Shown here: piece by piece, positions 1-7,998 of the stretch
How the letters are laid out: every line of letters starts with the position of its first letter
Numbering within the stretch: the stretch's first letter is position 1
Assembly: GCA_016219875.1 (NCBI GenBank)
Contig: JACRJZ010000091.1
Location: 146,800-210,799, forward strand
Length of the DNA: 64,000 bases
Direction of reading: 5' to 3'
From: Verrucomicrobiota bacterium
GTDB taxonomy: Bacteria > Verrucomicrobiota > Verrucomicrobiia > Limisphaerales > JACRJZ01
Made by a program: the position numbers and the translations under genes
Notes under the pieces: generated by a model
Databases searched by the model: none
Seen by the model: the letters and a program-made list of their open reading frames with translations, nothing else
What the model was told of the DNA's origin: nothing

Positions 1-2
1 AA

Positions 3-1337
3 CATGGCGTGGTGGACTGGCGGGAGGATTGCGCGCGCTGCCACAACTGCGTAAAGAAAGCCTGCGTCTATGACCGCTATCGGCAGGAGGTGGATTACAT
101 TCGCGGCCTGACCGAGGTGTCGGCGCTGTTCTTCGATTGCATGGGGTGTTTTTCGTGCGTGCAGGATTGCACGAAGGGCCTTTTGCGCCTTTCCATCAAT
201 CCCGAATACGAGAAGCTCGGGAACCGGTATTGGAAACCCGACATCATCAAAACGACGTGGCTCCAGGCTGAGACGGCGAAAATCCCCGTGTCGGGCGCGG
301 GCTATCGCGGGCCGTTTTCCGGGCCGGGGTTTGACTCGATGTGGACGGACATGTCGGAGATCGTCCGGCCGACGCGTGACGGAATTCACGGCCGCGAATA
401 CATCAGCACGTCGGTGGACATCGGCCGCAAACTGCCGTTCCTGTCACTGAATGGAAACCAGTCGCCGGCCAGCCAGCCACCGTTGGTTTCGATTCCGATG
501 CCGCTGATTATTGATTTGAGTTCGCCGGCGCACACGCTTCCGAAACTTGACCCCATCATCGAAAAGGCCGCCGCCAACACCGGCATCATCGCGTTGATGG
601 ATTCGCGTTATCGCCCGGCGAAGAGCGAGCATCTGGAGAACATCGCGTTTTACCTCGGCCCCGACAGCCCGCCGGTGCCGGATGAACTGATGCGGAAGAC
701 GCGCCTGGTGGAAATCGCCGACGGTCCCTCCGTGGCGGCACGCATCAAGGCGCTCAAGCAGGTTCATCCCGAAATCGTCGTCGCCATCCGCGTGGAACTG
801 ACTGCCGCCGGCGTCGGGCGCGCCATCGAACTGGCGGGCTTGCCGGACGTCGAGACCATACACGTCGTGGCCGACGCCAACGGCGACGAGCTCACGACGC
901 AGCAGCCGCGGTTTTTGAAGGACATGATCCGGCAGATTCACACCGCGCTCATCGAAAAGGGCGGGCGCGATGAAATCACGCTCATGGCCGGCGGCGGCAT
1001 CGCGTTGCCGGAACACATGGCCAAGGCGATCATTTGCGGCGCGGATCTCGTGACGATCAACCTGCCGCTGCTCATCGCGCTGGAATGTCACCTCTGCGAG
1101 AGCTGCCGCCCTGGCACGCCGTGTCCGGCCAAGCTGGAGAACGTTGATTTCAACTTCGCCGTGGGCCGCATGACGAATCTGATCGCGGCGTGGCATGACC
1201 AGTTGATCGAGTTGATGGGCGCGATGGGCATGCGCGAGGCGCGGCGTCTGCGTGGCGACGTGGGGCGCGCGATGTTCTTCGAGCAACTTGAGGAGGAGAC
1301 CTTCGGCAAACTTTATGGCACCCGAACGAGCCGTTAA
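3..1337 (+). CDS. Glutamate synthase-like FMN/Fe-S subunit, first of two tandem paralogues (5' partial)
   Basis: The reading frame is open to the left edge, so the gene probably begins outside the window; in-frame GTG codons at 9 and 12 are the only starts visible. The N-terminus holds two Cys clusters (CARCHNCVKKAC and CMGCFSCVQDC) typical of a bacterial ferredoxin fold. The rest resembles the FMN-binding TIM barrel of glutamate synthase and ends with a GGGIALPEHMAKAI phosphate-binding strand and a Cys-rich segment (ECHLCESCRPGTPCP). Compared with the next gene it lacks the GGMSFG and GGTGA motifs, so it may be a structural or electron-transfer partner rather than a full catalytic subunit. 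It overlaps the next CDS by 23 bp. The family call is good; the function of this degenerate copy is inferred. Confidence 0.75.
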   Translation, partial: HGVVDWREDCARCHNCVKKACVYDRYRQEVDYIRGLTEVSALFFDCMGCFSCVQDCTKGLLRLSINPEYEKLGNRYWKPDIIKTTWLQAETAKIPVSGAGYRGPFSGPGFDSMWTDMSEIVRPTRDGIHGREYISTSVDIGRKLPFLSLNGNQSPASQPPLVSIPMPLIIDLSSPAHTLPKLDPIIEKAAANTGIIALMDSRYRPAKSEHLENIAFYLGPDSPPVPDELMRKTRLVEIADGPSVAARIKALKQVHPEIVVAIRVELTAAGVGRAIELAGLPDVETIHVVADANGDELTTQQPRFLKDMIRQIHTALIEKGGRDEITLMAGGGIALPEHMAKAIICGADLVTINLPLLIALECHLCESCRPGTPCPAKLENVDFNFAVGRMTNLIAAWHDQLIELMGAMGMREARRLRGDVGRAMFFEQLEEETFGKLYGTRTSR

Positions 1338-3081
1338 ACCCGAACTCCAAACGGGAACAGGAAGCGCGCCCGCTGGAATGGGGAGCGCGCCCGCCCCGGG
1401 CGCAGTTTTCCGCGCCCCCGCGGAAAACCCCGGGAGCGTAGAACGAATTCCAGCGCCGGAATCAGGACGCGGACCGAAGATGCTGGACGCGAGGGCGCGT
1501 CCAGCCGCGCCCGAGGCGGGCGCGCTCCCCATCTCGGCCCTGCTCCCCGAAAACACGCTGAAGACGCGCGTGCCGCAGGAACCCGTCGAGCGCGTCACGC
1601 GCCCGGCACCGTCGCGCTATCGCAACGAGATCGCGAAGTATTTCGTCCATCGCAGCCAAGACTGCCGGCTTTGCGGGAAATGCACCGAGGTTTGTTCGTA
1701 TGGGGTTCACGCGCACCCATCCGGCTACAAGTATTTCGGCGAGCCGCTGCATCACTTGTGCATCGGGCCGTCCTGCGAGAAGACCGATCATTATTGCGTG
1801 GCTCATTGTCCCAACGGCGCGTTACAGGTCCGAGAAGACCCGATGTATCAGGTGCTGGGCGATGCTCGCTGGTCGAGCGATTTGATTCTGGCGACGTGGA
1901 AAATGGCGGAGACCGGCGACGTGCCGCCGGCAGGCTACGATTACGACTATGAGTGCGGCAAGTCCGGCGGCGGTTTCGATCGGCTCCGGTTCAGGTTCCC
2001 CGACCGGCCGCCCGTGGCGTTGCGCGCGGACGAGATTGACACCAGCGTGTGCCTCAACAAACGCGGCGACGGCCGGCCCAAGATCACGATTGACGTGCCG
2101 TGGTATGGCGGCGGCATGTCGTTCGGGTCGGTGAGCAACGTCACGCAGTTGTCGAAAGCCCGCGCAGCGGTGGCGTTCAACACTTTCACCTGCACCGGCG
2201 AAGGCGGCTTCATGGAGCGGATGCGACCGTATGACGACCATGTGATCACCCAAGTCGCGACGGGCTTGTTCGGCGTGCGCGAAGAAACCATCCAGCGCGT
2301 GCCGATCGTCGAGTTCAAGTATGCGCAGGGCGCGAAGCCCGGCCTCGGCGGCCATCTGCTCGGCGACAAGAACACGCCCGCCGTCGCTCGGATGCGCGAG
2401 GCGGTGCTCGGCATCTCGCTCTTTTCGCCGTTCCCGTTCCACAGTGTGTATTCCATCGAAGACCACATGAAGCACATTGACTGGATCAAGCACGTGAACC
2501 GGCGCGCGCTGATCTCGACGAAAGTTTCCACGCCCACCGACGTGGACATGGTGGCGGTGGGCAGTTACTCCGCAGGCACTCATATCGTCCACATTGACGG
2601 CGGCTATGGCGGGACGGGCGCGGCGCCAGACATCGCCAAGAAGAACATCGCCATGCCCATCGAATACGCCATCGGCAAGGTCCACCGTTTCCTCTCGGAT
2701 GAAGGAGTCCGCGACAAGGTGACGTTGATCGCGAGCGGCGGCATTCGCTCGGCCTACGACGTGGCCAAGGCCATCGCACTCGGTGCCGACGGCGTGGTCA
2801 TCGGCACGTCGGAAATGGTGGCGCTGGGCTGCGTGCGGTGCAGCCGCTGCGAGAGTGGGCGTGGTTGTCCGCGTGGCATCGCCACGACCGACACCGAGCT
2901 GGCCGCGAAAATGGAACTCGATTGGGGCACGCAGCGGCTCATCAACCTCTACAGCGCCTGGCGCAAGGTGCTCGTCTCGATTTTGCAGCGGCTGGGCCTG
3001 CGCAGCGTCAGCGAACTGCGCGGACGCACCGACCTCATGATGCATCTGGATTACACAAACAACGGGGCGAAAACCGCATGA
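1315..3081 (+). CDS. Glutamate synthase FMN-binding domain protein with N-terminal ferredoxin clusters
   Basis: This is an archaeal-type glutamate synthase catalytic subunit, which would pass electrons through FMN to reduce 2-oxoglutarate plus ammonia to glutamate. I chose the ATG at 1315 because a longer reading from 1252 gives only unrelated sequence. Ferredoxin cysteines lie at 117, 120, 123 and 127, followed by a second Cys group. The barrel carries GGGMSFGSVS near residue 266, a CTGEGG segment, GGYGGTGAAP near 431 and IASGGIRSAYDVAKAI near 475. A Cys-rich cluster (CVRCSRCESGRGCPRG) near 506 corresponds to the Fe-S site of GltB. Residues of about 10-85 are low-complexity and encoded by a palindromic DNA insertion described separately. 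The stop overlaps the next start (ATGA). Confidence 0.85.
   Translation: MAPERAVKPELQTGTGSAPAGMGSAPAPGAVFRAPAENPGSVERIPAPESGRGPKMLDARARPAAPEAGALPISALLPENTLKTRVPQEPVERVTRPAPSRYRNEIAKYFVHRSQDCRLCGKCTEVCSYGVHAHPSGYKYFGEPLHHLCIGPSCEKTDHYCVAHCPNGALQVREDPMYQVLGDARWSSDLILATWKMAETGDVPPAGYDYDYECGKSGGGFDRLRFRFPDRPPVALRADEIDTSVCLNKRGDGRPKITIDVPWYGGGMSFGSVSNVTQLSKARAAVAFNTFTCTGEGGFMERMRPYDDHVITQVATGLFGVREETIQRVPIVEFKYAQGAKPGLGGHLLGDKNTPAVARMREAVLGISLFSPFPFHSVYSIEDHMKHIDWIKHVNRRALISTKVSTPTDVDMVAVGSYSAGTHIVHIDGGYGGTGAAPDIAKKNIAMPIEYAIGKVHRFLSDEGVRDKVTLIASGGIRSAYDVAKAIALGADGVVIGTSEMVALGCVRCSRCESGRGCPRGIATTDTELAAKMELDWGTQRLINLYSAWRKVLVSILQRLGLRSVSELRGRTDLMMHLDYTNNGAKTA
1379..1531. repeat. Palindromic repeat element inserted in frame in a coding sequence
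   Basis: Two 25-bp arms, 1379-1403 and 1507-1531, are inverted copies with one mismatch (core GGGGAGCGCGCCCGCC). Between them are further hairpins: 1405-1428 (10-bp stem, CCCC loop), 1447-1462 (ATTCC/GGAAT) and 1484-1503 (8-bp stem, AGGG loop). The element is read through in frame as a Gly/Ala/Pro-rich stretch ahead of the ferredoxin domain of the FMN subunit. Confidence 0.8.
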
Positions 3082-5687
3082 ACGCCGAATTGATCAAGCG
3101 CCTGGCGGATTCAAGAAAGCGGCTCGCCGTCCAGCTCAACCATTCTTCGCATCTGAAGAAAGAGGCCGAAGAAGGTGGCTGCGGCGTCGTGGGTTTCTGT
3201 TGCAGCGAGCCGGTGCCAGGCAAGCACATCTACGAACCATCCCGGCAGATGCACAATCGCGGCAACGGCAAAGGCGGCGGCATCGCCGCGGTGGGCTTGG
3301 TGCCGGAGCAGCTTGGCGTCAGCCGCGAAATCCTCGACAGCCATTATCTGCTGCACCTGGCGTTCATTGACACGAAGGTGCGGCCCGAAATCGAAGCGCA
3401 GTTCGTCACGCCCTACTTCGACATCGCCGTGACCGGCGAACTCGACAAAGTTGCCGACTGGAAATCCGTGCCGGGGTTGGAGGTGTTGCCGCCCGATGTC
3501 AGCCGCTATTTCGTGCGCGTCAAGCCGAAGGTGCTCGACGAGTTCATCGCGAAGAACAATCTCCAATCGCTCGACCGTGGCGAAGCGGAAGACGAGTTCA
3601 TCAACCAGAACAGTTTCGCGCTGAACCAGAAATACTACGCGTCGCTCGGCGAGAAACGCGCCTTCGTGCTCTCGCACGGCCGCGACATCATGATCCTGAA
3701 AGTCGTCGGGTTCGCCGAGGCGATCGTCAAATACTACAAGATCGAGGATCTCTGCGCGCACGAATGGATCGCCCACCAGCGGTTCCCGACCAAGGGCCGC
3801 GTCTGGCATCCGGGCGGCGCGCATCCGTTCGCGGCGATTGACATGGCGCTCGTCCACAACGGCGACTTCGCGAACTACCATTCCGTCAGCGAGTATCTCA
3901 AGCAGCGGCACATCTACCCGCAGTTCCTCACTGACACGGAAGTCTCGGCGCTGCTCTTCGACTTGCTGAGCCGCACCTACCACTATCCGCTCGAACACAT
4001 CATCGAGGCGCTCGCCCCGACCACGGAACTGGACTTCGACCGGCTCGATCCGGAGAAGCAGAAGATTTACCGCGCGATCCAGGCCACGCACATCCACGGC
4101 TCGCCCGATGGCCCGTGGTTTTTCATCATCGCCCGCACGCTGGCCCGGCAGAAGCAGTTCCAGTTGATGGGCATCACGGACACCGCGATGCTGCGGCCGC
4201 AGGTGTTTGCGTTCTGCGATGGCGAGGTGCAGGTCGGCCTCATCTGCTCGGAGAAGCAAGCCATTGACGCCACGCTGCTGAGCCTGTCGAAGGACGACAA
4301 ACGGATTTGCCCCGTGGCGGACCGTTACTGGAATGCCCGCGGCGGCAGTCACGAAGACGGCGGCACGTTCATTTTCAATTTGCAGAAGAACGCCGCCGGC
4401 AAATACCGGATCGTCTGCACCGACAAGTTCGGCAAACCCGTCCCGATTCCCGGCGGCACCGACTCCTGTGATTTCTCCAAGGAGCCAGTCGCCGTTTCTG
4501 GCAATGGCGTGCCGACTTTTGAATCGCTGCGCGACCAGCTCCCGCAATGGACGTTCGACGAGTTTCGCGCCGCCTGCCGGCAAATCACCGAAGCGGCCAA
4601 AGACCCGGCCAAGACGGCCGCAGCGATTGACGTGCTGACGCAACTCAACGACAAGCGTTATCCGACCGCCGCCAAGCGCCGCAGCCACGTGCTCCACGTC
4701 GTCCGCACCGAATTGAACCGGCTCTTCGCCAGCCTGCCCAACGTCGCTGCGACGGACGCGCGGCCGGGGGCATTCCGGCTGATTGATTTCGAGACGCGCC
4801 AACACCTGCGCAAACCGCAGGAAGGTGAAACGACCCTGGTGATTGATGCCGCGCATTTCGCGCCGGAAGGCGACGACTGCGATGCCGCATTACTGGTGGA
4901 CGCCTACATGAAGGGCTGGCGGCATTTCATCAGCTTCAATTGCATCGGCCAGCGCTACATCGGCTGCGGCCTCGGACCGGACACGGACGACGTGAACATC
5001 GAGGTCTATGGCAGCAGCGGCGATTATCTGGCCTCCGGCATCGACGGCATGACGATCACGGTGCATAGCAACGCGCAGGACCAGTTGGGCCAGATCATCA
5101 AGCGCGGCAAGCTCGTCATTCACGGCGACGTGGGGCAGACCTTCATGTATGGCGCGAAGGGCGGCTCCGTCTATGTGCTGGGCAACGCCGCTGGCCGCCC
5201 CCTCATCAATTCCGTCGGTCGCCCCAAGGTGGTCATCAACGGCACCTGCCTCGACTTCCTCGCGGAGTCGTTCATGGCCGGCGATCCGCATCAGGGCGGC
5301 GGGTTTGTGATCTTGAACGGCGTCAAGCTGGACGAGCAGGGAAATTTGATTTCGCTCGCCGATCCTTATCCTGGCAGCAATTTGTTTTCGCTCGCGTCGG
5401 GCGGAGCGATTTTTGTCCGCGACCCAGACCGCACCCTCGTCGAGGAGCAGTTGAACGGCGGCAAATTCGCGCGTGTCACCGAAGCGGACTGGGAATTGAT
5501 TCGGCCGCACTTGGAAGAAAACGAGCGGCTGTTCGGCATCACCATCGCGCAACTGTTGACCCACCAGGGCCGCCAGCGCCGCCCGTCGCAGATGTATCGC
5601 AAGGTCGTCCCCGGCAGCGTCGCCGCCATCGTCGAGGACGAAGCCGACGAGGTGACAGCCGAAGCCATGGAGATGGCAGCAAAGTAG
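3078..5687 (+). CDS. Glutamine amidotransferase class II fused to GXGXG domain (glutamate synthase GltA/GltC-type)
   Basis: The 869-residue protein would supply ammonia from glutamine to the FMN subunit. The N-terminal half is an Ntn amidotransferase: Cys35 in GGCGVVGF is the expected nucleophile, so the first 34 residues would be a cleaved propeptide as in full-length GltB. HQRFPTKGRVWHPGGAHPF and HNGDFANYH are typical of the fold. From about residue 613 it becomes the right-handed beta-helix GXGXG domain (GDYLASGIDG, GDVGQTFMYGAKGG, GGGFVILNG) normally at the GltB C-terminus or encoded by a separate gene. The central FMN domain is missing and sits in the upstream genes, so the domains are rearranged relative to both GltB and the three-gene archaeal set. 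The ATG at 3078 overlaps the previous stop. Confidence 0.87.
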   Translation: MNAELIKRLADSRKRLAVQLNHSSHLKKEAEEGGCGVVGFCCSEPVPGKHIYEPSRQMHNRGNGKGGGIAAVGLVPEQLGVSREILDSHYLLHLAFIDTKVRPEIEAQFVTPYFDIAVTGELDKVADWKSVPGLEVLPPDVSRYFVRVKPKVLDEFIAKNNLQSLDRGEAEDEFINQNSFALNQKYYASLGEKRAFVLSHGRDIMILKVVGFAEAIVKYYKIEDLCAHEWIAHQRFPTKGRVWHPGGAHPFAAIDMALVHNGDFANYHSVSEYLKQRHIYPQFLTDTEVSALLFDLLSRTYHYPLEHIIEALAPTTELDFDRLDPEKQKIYRAIQATHIHGSPDGPWFFIIARTLARQKQFQLMGITDTAMLRPQVFAFCDGEVQVGLICSEKQAIDATLLSLSKDDKRICPVADRYWNARGGSHEDGGTFIFNLQKNAAGKYRIVCTDKFGKPVPIPGGTDSCDFSKEPVAVSGNGVPTFESLRDQLPQWTFDEFRAACRQITEAAKDPAKTAAAIDVLTQLNDKRYPTAAKRRSHVLHVVRTELNRLFASLPNVAATDARPGAFRLIDFETRQHLRKPQEGETTLVIDAAHFAPEGDDCDAALLVDAYMKGWRHFISFNCIGQRYIGCGLGPDTDDVNIEVYGSSGDYLASGIDGMTITVHSNAQDQLGQIIKRGKLVIHGDVGQTFMYGAKGGSVYVLGNAAGRPLINSVGRPKVVINGTCLDFLAESFMAGDPHQGGGFVILNGVKLDEQGNLISLADPYPGSNLFSLASGGAIFVRDPDRTLVEEQLNGGKFARVTEADWELIRPHLEENERLFGITIAQLLTHQGRQRRPSQMYRKVVPGSVAAIVEDEADEVTAEAMEMAAK

Positions 5688-5702
5688 CTTGAGGAAATCA
5701 CT

Positions 5703-6287
5703 GTGATCACCATCAAGAAAAAGAAGAACGGTGCCGGCCTGAAGCGCGCGATCAAGCAACTCTGCGGCGTGGACCTCAGCGTTTGTTTCCAGTGCAAGAA
5801 ATGCTCCAGCGGTTGCGCCGTGGCCAAGCTGACCAAGACCCGCCCGTCGGAAGTGATGCGGCGGCTGCACCTCGGCGCGGGGCAGGAGTTGCTGGAAAGC
5901 GATTTGATTTGGACCTGCGCGTCGTGCGGAACCTGCTCGGCGCGCTGCCCGATGGGGATTGATGTGGCGGCGGTCATGGATGCGTTGCGCCAACTGTCGG
6001 TCGCCAGCGGCGCGGCCACGCCGGCAGGCAACGTGCCGTTGTTCAACCGCGCGTTCCTGAAGACGGTCGCCATGTTTGGCCGCACGTATGAACTTGGCAT
6101 GGTTGCCGGCTACAAACTCGGCACGGGCAAACTGATGGCCGACACAGAGAAGTTTCCCACGATGCTCAAGAAGGGGAAGCTCGCGTTGCTGCCGCCGCGC
6201 GGCGCTGACAAAAGAACCGTGAAACGCATTTTCAAGAAGAGCAAGGAGAACAAGGGTGCGGCTGGCAACCTCGCATCGCCGCTATGA
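5703..6287 (+). CDS. hdrC: HdrC-like 4Fe-4S dicluster protein
   Basis: A 194-residue protein starting at GTG 5703, with GAGG at 5691-5694 upstream. It carries two Cys clusters of the heterodisulfide reductase subunit C type: CFQCKKCSSGC near residue 25 and CASCGTCSARCPMGID near 75. HdrC conducts electrons between the flavin subunit HdrA and the catalytic subunit HdrB. The Lys-rich C-terminus (residues of about 165-190) is poorly conserved in appearance and runs into the overlapping start of the antirepressor-like gene, so the original C-terminus may have been altered by that insertion. Confidence 0.87.
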   Translation: MITIKKKKNGAGLKRAIKQLCGVDLSVCFQCKKCSSGCAVAKLTKTRPSEVMRRLHLGAGQELLESDLIWTCASCGTCSARCPMGIDVAAVMDALRQLSVASGAATPAGNVPLFNRAFLKTVAMFGRTYELGMVAGYKLGTGKLMADTEKFPTMLKKGKLALLPPRGADKRTVKRIFKKSKENKGAAGNLASPL

Positions 6288-7129
6288 AAAAAGACTTGGC
6301 GATATTTGAAGGCCATAAGATCCGCCGCATCTACGATGAGCCGACGCAGACATGGTGGTTTTCGGTCGTGGACATCATCCAGGTGCTGACGCAACAGGCG
6401 GATTACAAGACCGCTCAGAACTACTGGAAAGTGCTGAAACACCGGCTCAGCAAGGAAGGCAGTCAGTTGGTTACAAACTGTAACCGACTGAAAATGCCCG
6501 CAGCCGATGGCAAGAACTACCTGACGGAAGTGGCTACGGCTGAAACTCTGTTGCGACTCGTGCAGAGCGTCCCGAGTCCGAAGGCCGAACCGATCAAACT
6601 CTGGCTGGCGAAGGTCGGCTACGAACGAATGCAGGAGATGGCCGACCCTGCCCGTTCCCTGGATCGCGCCCGTGAGATGTGGCAGAAACACGGTCGTAGC
6701 GAGAAATGGATTCAGCAGCGCATGACCGGGCAGGAAACCCGCAACAAGCTCACGGATTACTGGGCCGGACACGAAATCAAGGAGGGCGAGGAATACGCCA
6801 TCCTGACCAACATTATCCATCAGGAGTGGTCCGGGGTTAGTGTCAAAACCCACAAAGATATCAAGGGTTTGAAGACGCAAAACTTGCGCGATCACATGAC
6901 CGAGGCCGAACTCATCTTCACCGCGCTGGCCGAATTGTCCACGCGCCAAATTGCCGAGAGTGTGGACGCCACCGGAATGCCGCAGAATAAGACCGCCGCG
7001 AAGACAGGCGGCCGTATTGCTAAGAAAGCTCGTTTGGAACTGGAAAGCAAAACCGGCAAAAAAGTCGTCTCCCCCGAAAATTATCTGCCCGCGCCGCTCA
7101 ACCAGTTACCCAAATCCAAGGAGAAATGA
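6284..7129 (+). CDS. Bro-N (phage antirepressor-like) protein embedded in the hdr operon
   Basis: A 281-residue protein with the Bro-N signature near the N-terminus (IFEGHKIRRIYDE, WWFSVVDIIQVL), a central EPIKLWLAKVGYERMQE segment, and a basic C-terminus resembling mobile BRO/DinD-like antirepressors. Such proteins are DNA-binding regulators of phages and mobile elements and have no known role in redox enzymes. The gene is joined to both neighbours by 4-bp ATGA overlaps (6284-6287 and 7126-7129), so it is translationally coupled between hdrC and hdrB. It contains a perfect GGTTACA-AAC-TGTAACC dyad at 6469-6485. The family call is good; the reason for its position is unknown. It may be a transferred gene captured by the operon or a local regulator. 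Confidence 0.78.
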   Translation: MKKDLAIFEGHKIRRIYDEPTQTWWFSVVDIIQVLTQQADYKTAQNYWKVLKHRLSKEGSQLVTNCNRLKMPAADGKNYLTEVATAETLLRLVQSVPSPKAEPIKLWLAKVGYERMQEMADPARSLDRAREMWQKHGRSEKWIQQRMTGQETRNKLTDYWAGHEIKEGEEYAILTNIIHQEWSGVSVKTHKDIKGLKTQNLRDHMTEAELIFTALAELSTRQIAESVDATGMPQNKTAAKTGGRIAKKARLELESKTGKKVVSPENYLPAPLNQLPKSKEK

Positions 7130-7998
7130 GATACGCCTACTTTCCAGGTTGCTCGGCTGAGTCCACCGCGCGGGACATGCAGCAGTCCACGCTGGCGGTG
7201 GCGCGCGCGCTGAACCTCGAACTGGTGGAACCCAAGGGCTGGACCTGCTGTGGCGCGACCGCCGGCCACCAGACCGATCCGTTCCTGGCCGTCTCGTTGC
7301 CCGCCGCGAATCTCGCGAAGGTGCAGGACATGAAGCTCGAGATGGTGGTGAACTGCGCCGCCTGCTTCAACCGGATGAAAGTCGCCAATCACGACATCGC
7401 GGCTGATGCGACCGTCCGCAGAAAGGTCGGCGCAGCACTAGACCGCGACTACGACGGCTCGGTCAAAGTCCGCCATCTGCTCGAAGTGCTCCTCGACGAC
7501 GTAGGCACAGCGGCTCTCAAGCGCGCTGCCAAGAGTTCGCTGGCTGGCCTCAAGGTCGCCTGCTACTACGGCTGCCTGCTCGTGCGTCCGCCGAACATTT
7601 TGAAATTCGACGACCCGGAAAATCCGACTTGCCTCGACCGGCTCGTCACCGCGCTCGGCGGCCAGAGCCTGGAATGGCCCGGCAAGGTCGAGTGCTGCGG
7701 CGGCGGCTTGTCGCTCTCGCGGACCGACGTGGTGGTCAACCTCTCCGAGTCGGTCCTCGACATGGCTGTCCAAGCGGGCGCGGACTGCATCGCGGTCAGT
7801 TGCCCGATGTGCCAGGTCAATTTGGATTTGCGGCAGCAGGACATCAACAAGCAGACCGGCAAGAACTATCAAATCCCCATCGTTTACATCACGCAACTAA
7901 TCGGGCTTTGTCTGGGCGTCCGCCCGGAGGAACTCGGCATCGCGAAGCTGATGGTGCCGGCCGCCCGCGTTTTGGAAAAGGTGACAGCGAACCCATGA
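7126..7998 (+). CDS. hdrB: HdrB-like heterodisulfide reductase subunit (CCG domains)
   Basis: A 290-residue protein with the two Cys-rich CCG motifs of HdrB: GWTCCGATAGHQ with NCAACFNRMK in the N-terminal half, and CYYGCLLVRP, KVECCGGGLSLS and SCPMCQVNLD in the C-terminal half. In methanogens these bind noncubane [4Fe-4S] clusters that reduce CoM-S-S-CoB. In bacteria lacking these cofactors HdrB homologues reduce other disulfide-like or unknown acceptors, so the substrate here is unknown. It begins inside the stop of the Bro-N gene and its own stop overlaps the hdrA start. Confidence 0.88.
   Translation: MRYAYFPGCSAESTARDMQQSTLAVARALNLELVEPKGWTCCGATAGHQTDPFLAVSLPAANLAKVQDMKLEMVVNCAACFNRMKVANHDIAADATVRRKVGAALDRDYDGSVKVRHLLEVLLDDVGTAALKRAAKSSLAGLKVACYYGCLLVRPPNILKFDDPENPTCLDRLVTALGGQSLEWPGKVECCGGGLSLSRTDVVVNLSESVLDMAVQAGADCIAVSCPMCQVNLDLRQQDINKQTGKNYQIPIVYITQLIGLCLGVRPEELGIAKLMVPAARVLEKVTANP

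Noticed and set aside
3111..4856. A long open frame antisense to the amidotransferase gene
   Set aside because: Same antisense composition effect; no start context or family motif, and the sense frame has full GATase motifs.
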